DNA of 64,000 bases from Enorma burkinafasonensis. GTDB lineage: Bacteria > Actinomycetota > Coriobacteriia > Coriobacteriales > Coriobacteriaceae. The DNA is taken from NCBI RefSeq assembly GCF_902150035.1, contig NZ_LR597507.1:1-64000 (forward strand). The letters run 5' to 3'. Within the stretch, counting starts at the first letter, position 1, and each line of letters starts with the position of its first letter. Position numbers and translations under genes: made by a program. Shown here one piece after another: positions 37,742-46,883 of this stretch. Under the pieces are notes generated by a model. That model worked only from the letters and a program-made list of their open reading frames with translations. It was not told the origin of the DNA and did not search any database.

Positions 37742-38731
37742 CTAGAACTCGCCGATGCGGTGGACCTCGGGCTCGAGCTCCACCCCGAACTGGCGGCGCA
37801 CCTCGTCGCGGACGTGCTCGATGAGGGCGCTCACGTCGGCCGCCGTCGCATGGTCGACGTTCACCACGAAGCCGCAGTGCTTCTCTGACACCTGGGCGCC
37901 GCCCACGCGGCAGCCGCGCAGGCCCGCGTCCATGATGAGCTTGCCGGCGAAGTAGCCTTGGGGCCGCTTGAACGTCGAGCCGGCCGAGGGCAGCTCGAGC
38001 GGCTGCTTCTCCTCGCGGCGGCGGCGGTAGTCGTCCATCTGCGTCTCGATCTGCACCTTGTTGCCCGGCATGAGCGAGAAGGTCGCCTCGAGCACGATAA
38101 GGCCGTCTGCGGCGACGCGGCTTCTGCGGTAGCCGAAGCCGAGCTCGCCCGCGGCGAACGTGCGGACCGCGCCCTTCGCGCGCGAGCCGTCCGGCAGGGG
38201 CGCACCCGGCACGTAGGCGGTCAGCGACTCGAGCACGTCGGCGATGCAGCCGTCGTAGGCGCCGGCGTTCTGGTGGCAGGCGCCGCCCACCGCCGCCGGG
38301 ATGCCCCAGAGCGGCTCCAGGCCCGTGAGCCCGGCCTCTGCGGCGGCAATCGCCACGTCGCGCAGCAGCGCGCCCGCCTGCGCGTGCACGCGGAAGCCCT
38401 CGACGCGCACCTCGGCGAGGTTGTCGCGCATGAGCAGGACCGCGCCGCGGATGCCCCGGTCGCCCACGAGCAGGTCGGAGCCGTTGCCCACGACCGTCAC
38501 CGGGGTCCCGGCGAGCGCGAGGAGGTCGAGCGCGCGCACCGCCGCCTCGGGCGTGCGCGGGGTGAGCATGACGTCGGCGGGGCCGCCGATCTTGAACGTG
38601 GTGTGGTCGCGCATGGGCTCGACCATGCGGACGTTCTCCTCGCCCACCGCGCCCGCGAGCGCGCAGATGACGTCCTCGTTGAAGCTGTCGTAATCGTGCA
38701 TGGGTACCACCTTCAGGGGCGGCGCGGACAT
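37742..38731 (-). CDS. murB: UDP-N-acetylenolpyruvoylglucosamine reductase
   Basis: FAD enzyme making UDP-MurNAc for peptidoglycan. The 329-residue protein has the FAD-region motifs [11 protein letters not shown] and VGNGSDLLV, then [23 protein letters not shown]. The proton-donor serine lies in SAGSTFKRP and the C-terminal glutamate in [12 protein letters not shown]. Histidine and glutamine replace more usual residues in the [10 protein letters not shown] loop. The start could also be the ATG at 38701. It is the first gene of murB-glyA-proC. A minus-strand TATAGT lies about 35 bases upstream (38764-38769). Confidence 0.94.
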   Translation of the reverse strand: MSAPPLKVVPMHDYDSFNEDVICALAGAVGEENVRMVEPMRDHTTFKIGGPADVMLTPRTPEAAVRALDLLALAGTPVTVVGNGSDLLVGDRGIRGAVLLMRDNLAEVRVEGFRVHAQAGALLRDVAIAAAEAGLTGLEPLWGIPAAVGGACHQNAGAYDGCIADVLESLTAYVPGAPLPDGSRAKGAVRTFAAGELGFGYRRSRVAADGLIVLEATFSLMPGNKVQIETQMDDYRRRREEKQPLELPSAGSTFKRPQGYFAGKLIMDAGLRGCRVGGAQVSEKHCGFVVNVDHATAADVSALIEHVRDEVRRQFGVELEPEVHRIGEF

Positions 38732-38763
38732 GTCCCGGCCGGCATGGCATCGTGTCTCGCTCC

Positions 38764-38769
38764 ACTATA
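38764..38769 (-). promoter_or_regulatory. -10 box (TATAGT) of murB
   Basis: Minus-strand GGGTATAGT, an extended -10 just upstream of murB. It is similar to the -10 of the FMN-riboswitch transcript. There is no clear -35. Confidence 0.4.
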
Positions 38770-38854
38770 CCCGACTTGCGCCCGCCGCCGCGGCGCCCGG
38801 CGCGGGCGCGCCGCAAGCTCTACGGCGCCCACACGCAACCGGCCCCGGCGACAG

Positions 38855-39934
38855 CTAGGCGTTGAGGATGCAGTCCGTCCTCGGCTTGGGGAAGCACCTC
38901 CCGCAGGACCGGCAGCGCGGCAGGTAGTCCGGGTCGCTCTCCCAGGTGGCGATGAGGTCGGGCTCGCAGATGAGCGGGCGGGCGATGCCGAAGCCCGCGA
39001 TGCCGGTCGTGTCCAGGAGCTCCTGCATCTCGGCGCAGAGACGATTGCCCCCGGTGAGGATCACCGGCGCGTCGATGCGCTCGGCGAGCCATGCCGCATA
39101 GGGCGCGTAGAGCCCGTGCTCGCCGTCAGGGCCGGCGATGCGCGCGGTGTTGTAGGTGGTGCCGCTCACCTCGATCGCATCGACGACCTCGGCGAAAGCG
39201 GAGGCGGCCACGAGGCTCTCGTCCTCCGTCATGCCCCCGGCGACGCCGTCGGAGCTGTTGATCTTCACGAGCAGCGGGAACGCGGCGCCCACCGCGTCGC
39301 GCACCGCGCGCATGACCTCGAGCGGGTAGCGCAGACGGTTCTCGATCGCACCGCCGTAGCGATCCTCGCGGCGGTTCCAGAGCGGGTTCAGGAACTGGCT
39401 CAGCAGGTACCCATGGGCGGCATGGATCTCGACGCCGTCGAAGCCGGCGTCGAGGGCGCGCCGGGCGCTCGCCGCGAAGTCCGCCGCGACGGCGCGCATC
39501 GCCGGGCCGTCCATCGCGCGCAGGGGCCGGTCCCCCTTGAGCGAGCGGCCGTCCGAGGGCGCCCAGGCGGGCTCGGCGTACGGGCCCTCGCCCGCGTTGC
39601 CACCGCACTGCACGAGCTGCGCCACGATGCGCGCGCCCTCGGCGTGCACCGCATCGACCAGCGCGCGGTACTCCGGTACGAGCTCGTCGCGGCAGAGGGT
39701 GAGCATGCGCGGCCGGCGGTAGCCGTCGTCGCGCACGTAGGCGAAACTCGTGATGATCGTGCCCGCGCCGCCGCGGGCGAGGTCGCGGTACAGACGCATG
39801 ACCTCGGGCGTCACATGGCCTCGGGGGTCGGCCGCGCCCTCGTAGGTCGCCGCGCGCACGAAGCGGTTGCGCGCCTCGAGCGAACCGATACGCAACCTAT
39901 CGAAGAGCGTTCTTTCGGACATTTCGGCATCCAT
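38855..39934 (-). CDS. Old Yellow Enzyme-type FMN oxidoreductase
   Basis: A 359-residue TIM-barrel flavoprotein of the NADH:flavin oxidoreductase (YqjM/BaiCD) family. Motifs are HAAHGYLLSQFLNP for substrate and FMN binding, NRREDRYGG, and the phosphate-binding GIARPLICEPDLI. The tail CRSCGRCF plus a later cysteine resembles the four-cysteine cluster that holds an Fe-S centre in the longer 2,4-dienoyl-CoA reductase/BaiCD enzymes, but the second (FAD/NAD) domain is missing. The substrate is unknown; enoates are typical. Its start overlaps the region upstream of the FMN riboswitch, on the opposite strand. Confidence 0.88.
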   Translation of the reverse strand: MDAEMSERTLFDRLRIGSLEARNRFVRAATYEGAADPRGHVTPEVMRLYRDLARGGAGTIITSFAYVRDDGYRRPRMLTLCRDELVPEYRALVDAVHAEGARIVAQLVQCGGNAGEGPYAEPAWAPSDGRSLKGDRPLRAMDGPAMRAVAADFAASARRALDAGFDGVEIHAAHGYLLSQFLNPLWNRREDRYGGAIENRLRYPLEVMRAVRDAVGAAFPLLVKINSSDGVAGGMTEDESLVAASAFAEVVDAIEVSGTTYNTARIAGPDGEHGLYAPYAAWLAERIDAPVILTGGNRLCAEMQELLDTTGIAGFGIARPLICEPDLIATWESDPDYLPRCRSCGRCFPKPRTDCILNA

Positions 39935-39980
39935 GGCGCGATCCTCCAGAAATCGTCACGTGACCCTCTCACAAAAGGAG

Positions 39981-39986
39981 TATAGT
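39981..39986 (+). promoter_or_regulatory. -10 box (TATAGT) of the FMN-riboswitch transcript
   Basis: TATAGT preceded by GAG lies about 15 bases before the conserved riboswitch core. The -35 is weak. Confidence 0.45.
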
Positions 39987-39995
39987 GGTCACGCA

Positions 39996-40139
39996 TAGTT
40001 TCAGGGTTGGGTGAAATTCCCTACCGGCGGTAACCGATGGGCGGCGCGCGCCGCACCGCATCGGAAGCCCGCGACCCGCGCAAGCGGCTGACCCGGTGGG
40101 AGTCCGGGGCCGACGGTACAGTCCGGATGGAAGAAACGG
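39996..40139 (+). promoter_or_regulatory. FMN riboswitch (RFN element)
   Basis: The conserved RFN blocks occur in order: TTTCAGGGTTGGGTGAAATT, CCCTACCGGCGGTAA, AGCCCGCGACCCG, then CGGTGGGAGTCCGGGGCCGAC and, last, GGTACAGTCCGGATGGAAGA. Base pairing of the five-way junction can be followed by eye. It ends against the GGAGG ribosome site of ribU with no terminator between, so FMN probably blocks translation of ribU and, by coupling, the ECF genes. Confidence 0.95.
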
Positions 40140-40147
40140 AGGCCCCT

Positions 40148-40762
40148 ATGGGCAGCGCACTCACCACAGCTAAGATCTCCACCCGCTCGATCGCGCTCGC
40201 GGCGCTCTTCACCGCCGCGTCGCTCATCCTGAGCTTCATCCAGATCCCCATCTTCCCGGCGGCGCCGTGGCTCATGTACGACCCCTCGGGCATCGTCTGC
40301 CTCATCGCGGCGCTCGCCTTCGGGCCCAAGATGGGCGCCGCGGTCGCCATCATCTCGTGGATCCCGCGCGTGTTCCTCGATCCCTTCGGCGCCCCGATGG
40401 GCATGCTCTCGACCTGCGCCTTCGTGGTCCCCGCCGCCATCGTGTACGTGCGCGACCGCACGCGCGCCGGCTCGCTCGTGGGCATGGTCCTGGGCGCCAT
40501 CATGTCCATCGCCATCATCTGCCTCGCGAACCTCTACGTGACGCCGCTCTACGCCGGCGTGACCATAAGCGACGTCGCCCTCATGATCGCCCCCATCCTG
40601 CTGCCGTTCAACGCGCTCAAGATGGCGATCAACGTCGTGGCCGGGCAGGCGCTGCTCGCTCCCTGCATGAACGTGCTCAAGGGCGCCGGCGCGCGCCCCG
40701 CGGCCGATGGCGCGACGGGCGCCCCGGCGGACGCGCGCGCCGACGAGGCCATCCGCTCCTAA
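40148..40762 (+). CDS. ribU: ECF transporter S component, riboflavin (RibU)
   Basis: A 204-residue membrane protein with about six hydrophobic segments, the riboflavin-binding S component of an energy-coupling-factor transporter. The FMN riboswitch directly upstream identifies the substrate. The segment LSFIQIPIFPAAPWLMYDPS is the typical RibU substrate-facing region. GGAGG lies five bases before the ATG, at the riboswitch end. It is followed after 7 bases by its own ATPase and T component, so a complete dedicated module is present. The C-terminal tail is alanine-rich and disordered. Confidence 0.93.
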   Translation: MGSALTTAKISTRSIALAALFTAASLILSFIQIPIFPAAPWLMYDPSGIVCLIAALAFGPKMGAAVAIISWIPRVFLDPFGAPMGMLSTCAFVVPAAIVYVRDRTRAGSLVGMVLGAIMSIAIICLANLYVTPLYAGVTISDVALMIAPILLPFNALKMAINVVAGQALLAPCMNVLKGAGARPAADGATGAPADARADEAIRS

Positions 40763-40769
40763 GGCTCCC

Positions 40770-42572
40770 ATGTCCCGCGAACCTGTCATCGAGCTCGAGG
40801 ACGTCGACTTCTCCTACAGCGGCCGGGCGGGCGACGAGGCCCTGCGCGGCATCACGCTCGCGATCGAGGCCGGCTCCCACGTGTGCATCCTCGGCGGCAA
40901 CGGCTCCGGCAAGTCGACCCTCGCCCAGATCATGAACGCGCTCATCGCCCCCACGCGGGGCCGGGCGCGCATCTTCGGGATCGACCCGGTGACCGAGCCG
41001 GAGCGCCTCATCGAGATCCGGCGCCAGGCGTCGATGGTGTTCCAGCACGTGGACGACCAGATGGTCACGAGCATCGTCGCCGACGACGTCGCCTTCGGCC
41101 CGGAGAACCTGGGCGTGCCCCAGCCCGAGATCGTCCGGCGCGTCGACGCGGCGCTCGCCGCCGTAGACATGACCGCGCTCGCGCAGTCCGACCCGGCGGA
41201 CCTCTCCGGCGGGCAGCGCCAGCGCGTGGCCATCGCCGGCGCGCTCGCCATGCGGCCGCGTGTGCTTCTGCTCGACGAGCCCGCCGCGATGCTCGACGCC
41301 TCCGGCCGCGCCGCCATCCAGCGCATCGTCGCCGAGCAGGTCGCGCGTGGCATCACCGTCGTGCACGTGACCCATTTCATGGACGACGCCCTGCGCGCCG
41401 ACCGCGTCATCGTGCTCGAGGGCGGCCGCATCGCGCTCGACGGCACGCCCCGCGACGTCTTCTCGCATCGCGAGACCATCCGCGCGCTCGGCCTCGAGCT
41501 CCCCTTCACCATGCAGCTCGCCGAGCGCCTCGGAGGGGCCTTCCCCGGCCTGCCGGCCACCGCGGACGCCGACGAGCTCGCCCGCGCGCTCGCGCCGCGG
41601 CTGGAGCGCGGCGCCGAGCGGTCGGAAGCCGCCCCGCAGACAGAGCTCGCGGCGTTCGCAAGCGCCCCGGCAGCCGTCGCCTTCGAGCACGTGTCCTTCT
41701 CGTATGCCGAGGAGCGCGAGGCGCGCCGGCGCCCGGGCCCGCTCGCGCGCCTGCGGCGCCGCGCGCAGGCCGGCACGGCACCCCGCGGCCCGCTCGCGCT
41801 GCGCGACGTCAGCTTCCGCCTGCCCCAAGGCGAGCTCACCGCCCTCATCGGGCGCACCGGCTCGGGCAAGTCCACCACGGTCGAGCTCGCCTGCGCCCTC
41901 AAGGTGCCCAACGCGGGCGACGTCCGGGTGCGCGGCGTCGACACGGCGGACCTCGACCGGCGCGCGTCCATCCGTTCCGCCATAGGCTACGTGGGCCAGT
42001 TTCCCGAGCGCCAGCTCTTCGCCGAGACGGTCTTCGAGGATGTCGCGTTCGGCCCGCGCAACCTCGGCCTTACCGAGGCCGAGGTGGATCGCCGGGTGCG
42101 CACCGCGCTCGCCGCGGTGGGCATCGAGCCCACAGGCGAGCTCCTCGCGCGGTCGCCGTTCGCGCTCTCGGGTGGCCAGCAGCGCTGCGTCGCGTTCGCC
42201 GGCGTGCTCGCCATGGAGACGCCGCTTCTCGTCCTCGACGAGCCCATGGCCGGGCTCGACCCCAGGGGGCGCTCCCGCATGCGCCGGCTCATCCGCGACC
42301 TCAAGGGCCGCGGCGTGACCATCCTGCTCGTCACCCATTCCATGGAGGACGTCGCCGAGCTCGCCGAGCTCGCGGTCGCGCTGGACCACGGCGAGGTCGC
42401 GGGCGTCGGGACGCCGCGCGAGCTCTTCTCGGGCGATGTGCGCCGCCTGCCGGGCGTACCGGCGGCCCTCACGTTCGCGCGGGCGCTCGAGACCGCGGGC
42501 GCGCACCTCGACACGTTGCCCATCACCCTCGACGACCTGGTTGAGGAGGTGCTCCATGGGCGTTCGCGTTAG
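40770..42572 (+). CDS. Fused ECF transporter ATPase (EcfA-EcfA')
   Basis: A 600-residue protein carrying both ATPase halves of an ECF transporter. Domain 1 (1-250) has GGNGSGKST, LSGGQRQR, VLLLDEP and VTHFMDD. Domain 2 (about 310-590) has GRTGSGKST, LSGGQQR, LLVLDEP and VTHSMED. An alanine-rich, charged linker joins them. Most ECF systems encode the two ATPases separately. The order ribU-ecfAA'-ecfT and the 17-base overlap with ecfT show one operon under FMN control. The protein powers transport on the cytoplasmic side. Confidence 0.92.
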   Translation: MSREPVIELEDVDFSYSGRAGDEALRGITLAIEAGSHVCILGGNGSGKSTLAQIMNALIAPTRGRARIFGIDPVTEPERLIEIRRQASMVFQHVDDQMVTSIVADDVAFGPENLGVPQPEIVRRVDAALAAVDMTALAQSDPADLSGGQRQRVAIAGALAMRPRVLLLDEPAAMLDASGRAAIQRIVAEQVARGITVVHVTHFMDDALRADRVIVLEGGRIALDGTPRDVFSHRETIRALGLELPFTMQLAERLGGAFPGLPATADADELARALAPRLERGAERSEAAPQTELAAFASAPAAVAFEHVSFSYAEEREARRRPGPLARLRRRAQAGTAPRGPLALRDVSFRLPQGELTALIGRTGSGKSTTVELACALKVPNAGDVRVRGVDTADLDRRASIRSAIGYVGQFPERQLFAETVFEDVAFGPRNLGLTEAEVDRRVRTALAAVGIEPTGELLARSPFALSGGQQRCVAFAGVLAMETPLLVLDEPMAGLDPRGRSRMRRLIRDLKGRGVTILLVTHSMEDVAELAELAVALDHGEVAGVGTPRELFSGDVRRLPGVPAALTFARALETAGAHLDTLPITLDDLVEEVLHGRSR

Positions 42573-43362
42573 CGCGGGGAGCTACTACTCGGTCGCCTCC
42601 CCCATCCACGCGCTCGACCCGCGCGTGAAGCTCACCGTCGCCGTCGCCTTCATGGTGAGCTGCCTTGCCGTCGACGACATCGCGACCCTTGCCGTGGCCG
42701 GCGCCTTCTGCATCGGCGCCGTCCTCGCGGCGCACGTGCCCTTGGGCAGGCTGCTCGTCCAGATCAGGCCCGTGATCGCGTTCCTCGTCCTGACCTCGGT
42801 CCTGAACCTCGTCTTCGTGCACACCGGCGAGCTCGTGTTCGCCCTGGGCCCGATCGAGCTCCATGCCGGCGGCATCGCCGCAGCGGCCCTCTACACCCTG
42901 CGGTTCCTCTTGCTGCTGCTCATGGGGGCGCTCCTCATGCTCACCACGCAGGCGATGGCGCTCACCGACGCGGCCGAGCGCCTGCTCGCTCCCCTCGAGC
43001 GGATCGGGGTGCCGGTGGGCGAGCTCTGCCTGGTGCTCTCCATCGCCCTGCGCTTCGTGCCCACGCTCGCGCGCGAGGCCCGGCACATCGCCGTGGCGCA
43101 GACCGCGCGCGGCGCCGCGCTCGAGGGCAAGGGCGCCGTCGCCTACGCGCGGGAGTGCATCCCGCTCGTGGTCCCGCTCTTCGCGAGCGCGCTGCGCCAT
43201 GCCGAGCACCTCGCCCGCGCGATGGACGCGCGCTGCTACACGGGCGGGGCGGGGCGCACGCACTACCATGCGCTCCGCTTCGATGCGCGCCACGACGGCG
43301 CCGCGGTGGCGGCAACCGTCCTCTACCTGATAGCGCTCGTGGCGCTCAAGATCCTCTTCTAG
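42556..43362 (+). CDS. ecfT: ECF transporter T component
   Basis: A 268-residue membrane protein of the CbiQ/EcfT family, which couples the ATPases to the S component. About five hydrophobic segments are visible, and an alanine-arginine-rich coupling helix region lies near AVAQTARGAALE and HAEHLARAMDARCY (the two Ala-Arg-Gly-type motifs of the family). The start follows GAGGAGGTGCTCC and overlaps the ATPase gene. The stop codon shares CTAG with the stop of the convergent purine permease. Confidence 0.92.
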   Translation: MGVRVSAGSYYSVASPIHALDPRVKLTVAVAFMVSCLAVDDIATLAVAGAFCIGAVLAAHVPLGRLLVQIRPVIAFLVLTSVLNLVFVHTGELVFALGPIELHAGGIAAAALYTLRFLLLLLMGALLMLTTQAMALTDAAERLLAPLERIGVPVGELCLVLSIALRFVPTLAREARHIAVAQTARGAALEGKGAVAYARECIPLVVPLFASALRHAEHLARAMDARCYTGGAGRTHYHALRFDARHDGAAVAATVLYLIALVALKILF

Positions 43363-44687
43363 TCCTCGTCCGCCGTGCGCGGCAGCAGGAGGTTCGCCAC
43401 CACGGCGACCACGAAGGCCACCGCGATGCAGTTGCTCCCGAAGATGGACTGCACGATGGGCGGGAACGCCGCGAAGATGCCCTGCACCTGCGTGAACCCG
43501 ATGCCGGCGGCGAGCGCGAGGGCGGCGATCTGGATGTTGCGCTGCGTGAAGCCCGCGTCGGCGATCATCTGGGCACCCGAGAGGACGATGTTACCGAACA
43601 TCATGACCGTGCACCCGCCGAGCACCGCTTCGGGCAGCGAGTTGAAGACGGCGGCGATGGCCGGCACGAAGGCCGAGAGGATGAGGATCGCCCCGCCGCA
43701 GGCGATGACCCGCCGGTTCACGACGCGCGTCATGGCGACGAGGCCAACGTTCTGCGAGAACGACGTGATGGGCAAACAGCCGAAGGCGCCCGCGACCGAC
43801 GAGACCACGCCGTCCGCCGTGATGGCGCCCGCCATCTCGCGGTCCGTGGGCTCGCGGTCGAAGCCCACCTTGGCGAGCGCCGTGGTGTTGCCCATGACCT
43901 CCACCGAGCTCACGAGGTAGAGCAGGCCGATCGAGATGATGGCGCCGAGGTCGAACTCGGGCGCCACCGGGAGCACCTGCGGGATCGATATCGGCGCGAG
44001 CCCCTGGAAGGCGCTGAGGTCCACCTTGCCGAGCGCGAGCGCATACCCCACCGCGAGCCCGAAGAGCACCGAGAGCTGCTTTTTCGTCCCCTTGGCGAGG
44101 CTCTGGAACGCAAGGCAGGCGACCAGCGAGACCAAGCCCAGGAGCAGGTTCTGCCAGCTGCCGAAATCCTCGGCGCCCGAGCCGCCGCCGAACGACTCGG
44201 CGCCCACGGAGAGCAGCGAGAAGCCGATGGAGGTGACCACGACCGCCGACACGATGGGCGGCACCGCGCGCCGCCAGTAGCGCACCGTGAGACCGAGCGC
44301 GCCCTCGATGAGGCCTCCCACGATGATGGCGCCCACGGCCGCACCGTACCCCTGCGCGGCGACGATCGCGACGACCGCCGAGACGTACGTGAAGCTGATA
44401 CCCGTGACGATGGGGAGCGCCCCGCCCACGCGCCAGAGCGGGAAGAGCTGGATTATCGTCCCCAGGCCGGCCATGAGCAGGGCGTTCTGGATGAGCGCGG
44501 CCGACTGGAGCGCGTCCATGCCAGCGGCGGCCGCGACGATGGAGATCGGCGCGAGGTTCGCCACGAACATGGCGAGCACGTGCTGGAGCCCGTAGGGGAA
44601 GCCCTGGGCGATCGAGATGTCGGCGTAGAAGTCGCCGAGCGCGCGGGCCGTGTCCGGGCGCTCGGGCCGCGTGTCGCGCGCCGCCAT
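43359..44687 (-). CDS. NCS2-family xanthine/uracil permease
   Basis: A 442-residue nucleobase transporter with about 12 to 14 hydrophobic segments. The NCS2 signature is seen as SFSQNVGLVAMTRVVNR, preceded by a central glutamate in SSVEVMGNTTAL. The purine phosphoribosyltransferase gene upstream overlaps it by one base (TGATG), which supports xanthine as substrate (PbuX-like). The 3' end is convergent with ecfT and shares four bases with it. Confidence 0.92.
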   Translation of the reverse strand: MAARDTRPERPDTARALGDFYADISIAQGFPYGLQHVLAMFVANLAPISIVAAAAGMDALQSAALIQNALLMAGLGTIIQLFPLWRVGGALPIVTGISFTYVSAVVAIVAAQGYGAAVGAIIVGGLIEGALGLTVRYWRRAVPPIVSAVVVTSIGFSLLSVGAESFGGGSGAEDFGSWQNLLLGLVSLVACLAFQSLAKGTKKQLSVLFGLAVGYALALGKVDLSAFQGLAPISIPQVLPVAPEFDLGAIISIGLLYLVSSVEVMGNTTALAKVGFDREPTDREMAGAITADGVVSSVAGAFGCLPITSFSQNVGLVAMTRVVNRRVIACGGAILILSAFVPAIAAVFNSLPEAVLGGCTVMMFGNIVLSGAQMIADAGFTQRNIQIAALALAAGIGFTQVQGIFAAFPPIVQSIFGSNCIAVAFVVAVVANLLLPRTADED

Positions 44688-45265
44688 CAGCGGAACCTGA
44701 TCTCGCCGGCGGCGGGGTCCATCTCGTCGATGACGGCGAGCGACTGAAGGTCGTAGCCGCGCTCGCGCAGGCTGTCGCCGCCCCCCTGGAAGCCCTTCTC
44801 GATGGCGATGCCGATGCCCTCGACCACGGCCCCGGCCTCCTCGCAGAGCTCGATGAGGCCGTTGAGCGCGCAGCCGTTGGCCAGGAAGTCGTCGATGAGC
44901 AGGACGTGCTCGCCGCGCGTGAGGAACTTCTTGGCGACGATCACATGGTAGTCGCGCTGCTTGGTAAAGGAGTGGATGCTCGTGACGTACTGCTCGCCAT
45001 CGAGGTTGATGGACTGGTACTTCTTGGCGAAGACCACGGGCACGTTGCCGAAGCTTTTCGCCGCGACGCACGCGATGCCGATGCCCGACGCCTCGATGGT
45101 CAGGATCTTGTCGATGCGCTTGCCCGAGAACAGGCGCGCCCACTCGGCGCCCATGCGGTCGAACAGCTCGACATCGCACTGGTGGTTGAGGAACGCGTCG
45201 ACCTTGAGGACACCGCCCTCCTTCACCGTTCCGTACCGGCAGATGTAGTCCTCAAGCTCTTTCAT
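44687..45265 (-). CDS. xpt: Xanthine phosphoribosyltransferase
   Basis: Cytosolic salvage enzyme joining xanthine to PRPP to give XMP. The 192-residue length and the PRPP motif [14 protein letters not shown] are characteristic of the Gram-positive Xpt family, as is the N-terminal [19 protein letters not shown]. It is translationally coupled to the permease gene. In Firmicutes this pair is often behind a purine riboswitch; here the gap to the upstream gene is only 69 bases and no such element is visible. Confidence 0.94.
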   Translation of the reverse strand: MKELEDYICRYGTVKEGGVLKVDAFLNHQCDVELFDRMGAEWARLFSGKRIDKILTIEASGIGIACVAAKSFGNVPVVFAKKYQSINLDGEQYVTSIHSFTKQRDYHVIVAKKFLTRGEHVLLIDDFLANGCALNGLIELCEEAGAVVEGIGIAIEKGFQGGGDSLRERGYDLQSLAVIDEMDPAAGEIRFR

Positions 45266-45295
45266 GGCATCCCATCCCGCTCATGCCCGCCCCGC

Positions 45296-45334
45296 GGGCG
45301 CCGACGATGATGAGATTATACGCGGACGGCGCCC
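45296..45334 (-). promoter_or_regulatory. xpt promoter flanked by an inverted repeat
   Basis: A minus-strand TATAAT (45320-45315) sits inside an inverted repeat GGGCGCCG (45296-45303)/CGGCGCCC (45327-45334). The repeat could act as an operator or as the end of the hspR transcript. The leader before xpt would be about 40 bases, too short for a riboswitch. Confidence 0.45.
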
Positions 45335-45745
45335 CTACAGGCCGTTCGAAAGCAGGCCCTTAAGCACCTGCTCGGGGTCGGCGGAACCGCCGCGCGGGAC
45401 GAGCGCGGTGATCTTCTTCTGCATCTGGTACTCGTGGACCTGGTCCTCGAGCTCGCGCACGCGGCCGCGGAGCTTCTCGAGCTCGCGCTCGCGCTCCTCC
45501 GCGCGCTCCTTCATGTCGAGGATGCGCACCACGCCGGCGAGGTTGATGCCCTCGTCGGTGAGCTGGTTGATGAGTTCCAGGCGCTCGATGTCGGCACGCG
45601 AGTAGAGGCGCGTGTTGCCGCCGGAGCGCTTGGGGTTCACCAGGCCCTTGGACTCGTACACGCGCAGGGTCTGCGGGTGCATGCCCGTGAGCTCGGCGGC
45701 GACGCTGATCATGTACAGCGGCTTGTTCCTCGAATCGTCTGCCAT
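45335..45745 (-). CDS. hspR: MerR-family heat-shock repressor HspR
   Basis: A 136-residue MerR-type repressor. The DNA-binding start PLYMISVAAELTGMHPQTLR is the hallmark of HspR, followed by VYESKGLVNPKRSGGNTRLY and a coiled coil (about 75-105). In actinobacteria HspR, with DnaK as co-repressor, represses the dnaK operon, and here it is that operon's last gene. The start at 45745 follows GGGGACCGAT; a TTG four codons upstream is less likely. Confidence 0.93.
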   Translation of the reverse strand: MADDSRNKPLYMISVAAELTGMHPQTLRVYESKGLVNPKRSGGNTRLYSRADIERLELINQLTDEGINLAGVVRILDMKERAEERERELEKLRGRVRELEDQVHEYQMQKKITALVPRGGSADPEQVLKGLLSNGL

Positions 45746-45791
45746 ATCGGTCCCCAAACCTCATCGGCGGCTGCGCGCCGCCCCCATCATG

Positions 45792-46748
45792 CTAGAACGT
45801 CGCGCGGTAGCGGTCGACCCCGCTGCGGTAGTCGCGCTGGTCGGCGGCCTTGAGCTTCTCGAGCGCGGCGCGCTCCTCGTCGCTGAGCCGCGCGGGCGTG
45901 CGCACCTCGACGGTGACCAGCAGCGCACCCGTGCGCCCGCGGTGCTTCACGTCCGGCGCGCCCATCTCCTTGAAGCGGAAGGTCTTGCCCGTCTGCGTGC
46001 CGGCGGGCACCTTGAGCCGCACGGTCTTGCCGCCCGGCGTGGGTACGTCGACCGTGCAGCCGAGCGCCGCCTCGAAGATCGAGATGGGCAGCGTCATGGT
46101 CACGTCGGCGCCCTTGCGCTTGAACAGCGGGTGCTCCGCCACGTGCGTGATCACCACGAGGTCGCCGCGCTCGCCGCCCGCGGTACCGTACTCGCCCAGG
46201 CGCTTGTAGCGCATCTTGCCGCCGTCGACGGCGCCGGCGGGCACCGTGACCGAGATCGTCTGCTGCTCGCCGGTCGAGGGGATGCGGTAGCTCACCTTGC
46301 GCGTGGTGCCGCGGAACGCGTCCTCGGCCGAGACGTCGATGGTGAGCGAGACGTCGCTGCCCTTGCGCGGGCGCGTCGCCGCACGGGCGCCGCCCATGCC
46401 GCCGAAGCCCGACGCCCAGTCGCCGCCGAAGCCCCCGTCGCCGTTGAAGATGCTACTGAAGATGTCGCTCCAGCCGCCGGCACCGGCGCCTCCGGTATAG
46501 GCGTAGCCGCCCGCTCCCCCCGCGCCCGGCATGCCGCCGAACATGAGCAGCTGGTCGTACTCCTTGCGCTTCTTCTCGTCGGAGAGGGTCTCGTACGCCT
46601 CGCTGATCTCCTTGAACTTCTGCTCGTCGCCGCCCGCGTCGGGGTGGTACTTCTGCGCGAGCTTGCGAAACGCGGTCTTGATCTCTTTCTGGGAGGCGTC
46701 GCGTTTCACACCGAGCACGTCGTAGAACGTCTTCGTTGCCTGTGGCAT
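45792..46748 (-). CDS. DnaJ/CbpA-type co-chaperone without zinc finger
   Basis: A 318-residue J-domain protein. The J domain (1-70) has the HPD motif in [13 protein letters not shown] Gly/Phe-rich linker (70-125) follows, then two C-terminal substrate-binding domains. The four CxxCxGxG zinc motifs of classical DnaJ are absent, so it is a type II (CbpA-like) co-chaperone, as in the DnaJ1 slot of actinobacterial dnaK operons. It stimulates DnaK ATPase. The gap to grpE (46749-46883) holds only GC-rich sequence. Confidence 0.93.
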   Translation of the reverse strand: MPQATKTFYDVLGVKRDASQKEIKTAFRKLAQKYHPDAGGDEQKFKEISEAYETLSDEKKRKEYDQLLMFGGMPGAGGAGGYAYTGGAGAGGWSDIFSSIFNGDGGFGGDWASGFGGMGGARAATRPRKGSDVSLTIDVSAEDAFRGTTRKVSYRIPSTGEQQTISVTVPAGAVDGGKMRYKRLGEYGTAGGERGDLVVITHVAEHPLFKRKGADVTMTLPISIFEAALGCTVDVPTPGGKTVRLKVPAGTQTGKTFRFKEMGAPDVKHRGRTGALLVTVEVRTPARLSDEERAALEKLKAADQRDYRSGVDRYRATF

Positions 46749-46883
46749 CGCCTGCCTCCTTCCCTCCGGGGCCGCGGGAGCGGGGTCGCCTGCCCCTGCG
46801 CCGGGACAGCTGGCCCCGTCCCCGCCGTCTCATATCCTTCATCGAAAAGGGCCCCGAAGCCTGCGCCCCGGAGCCCTCCCGTC

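Noticed and set aside
45266-45334. Purine riboswitch before xpt
   Set aside because: The gap is 69 bases and the predicted leader about 40 bases, too short, and the conserved purine-aptamer loops are absent.
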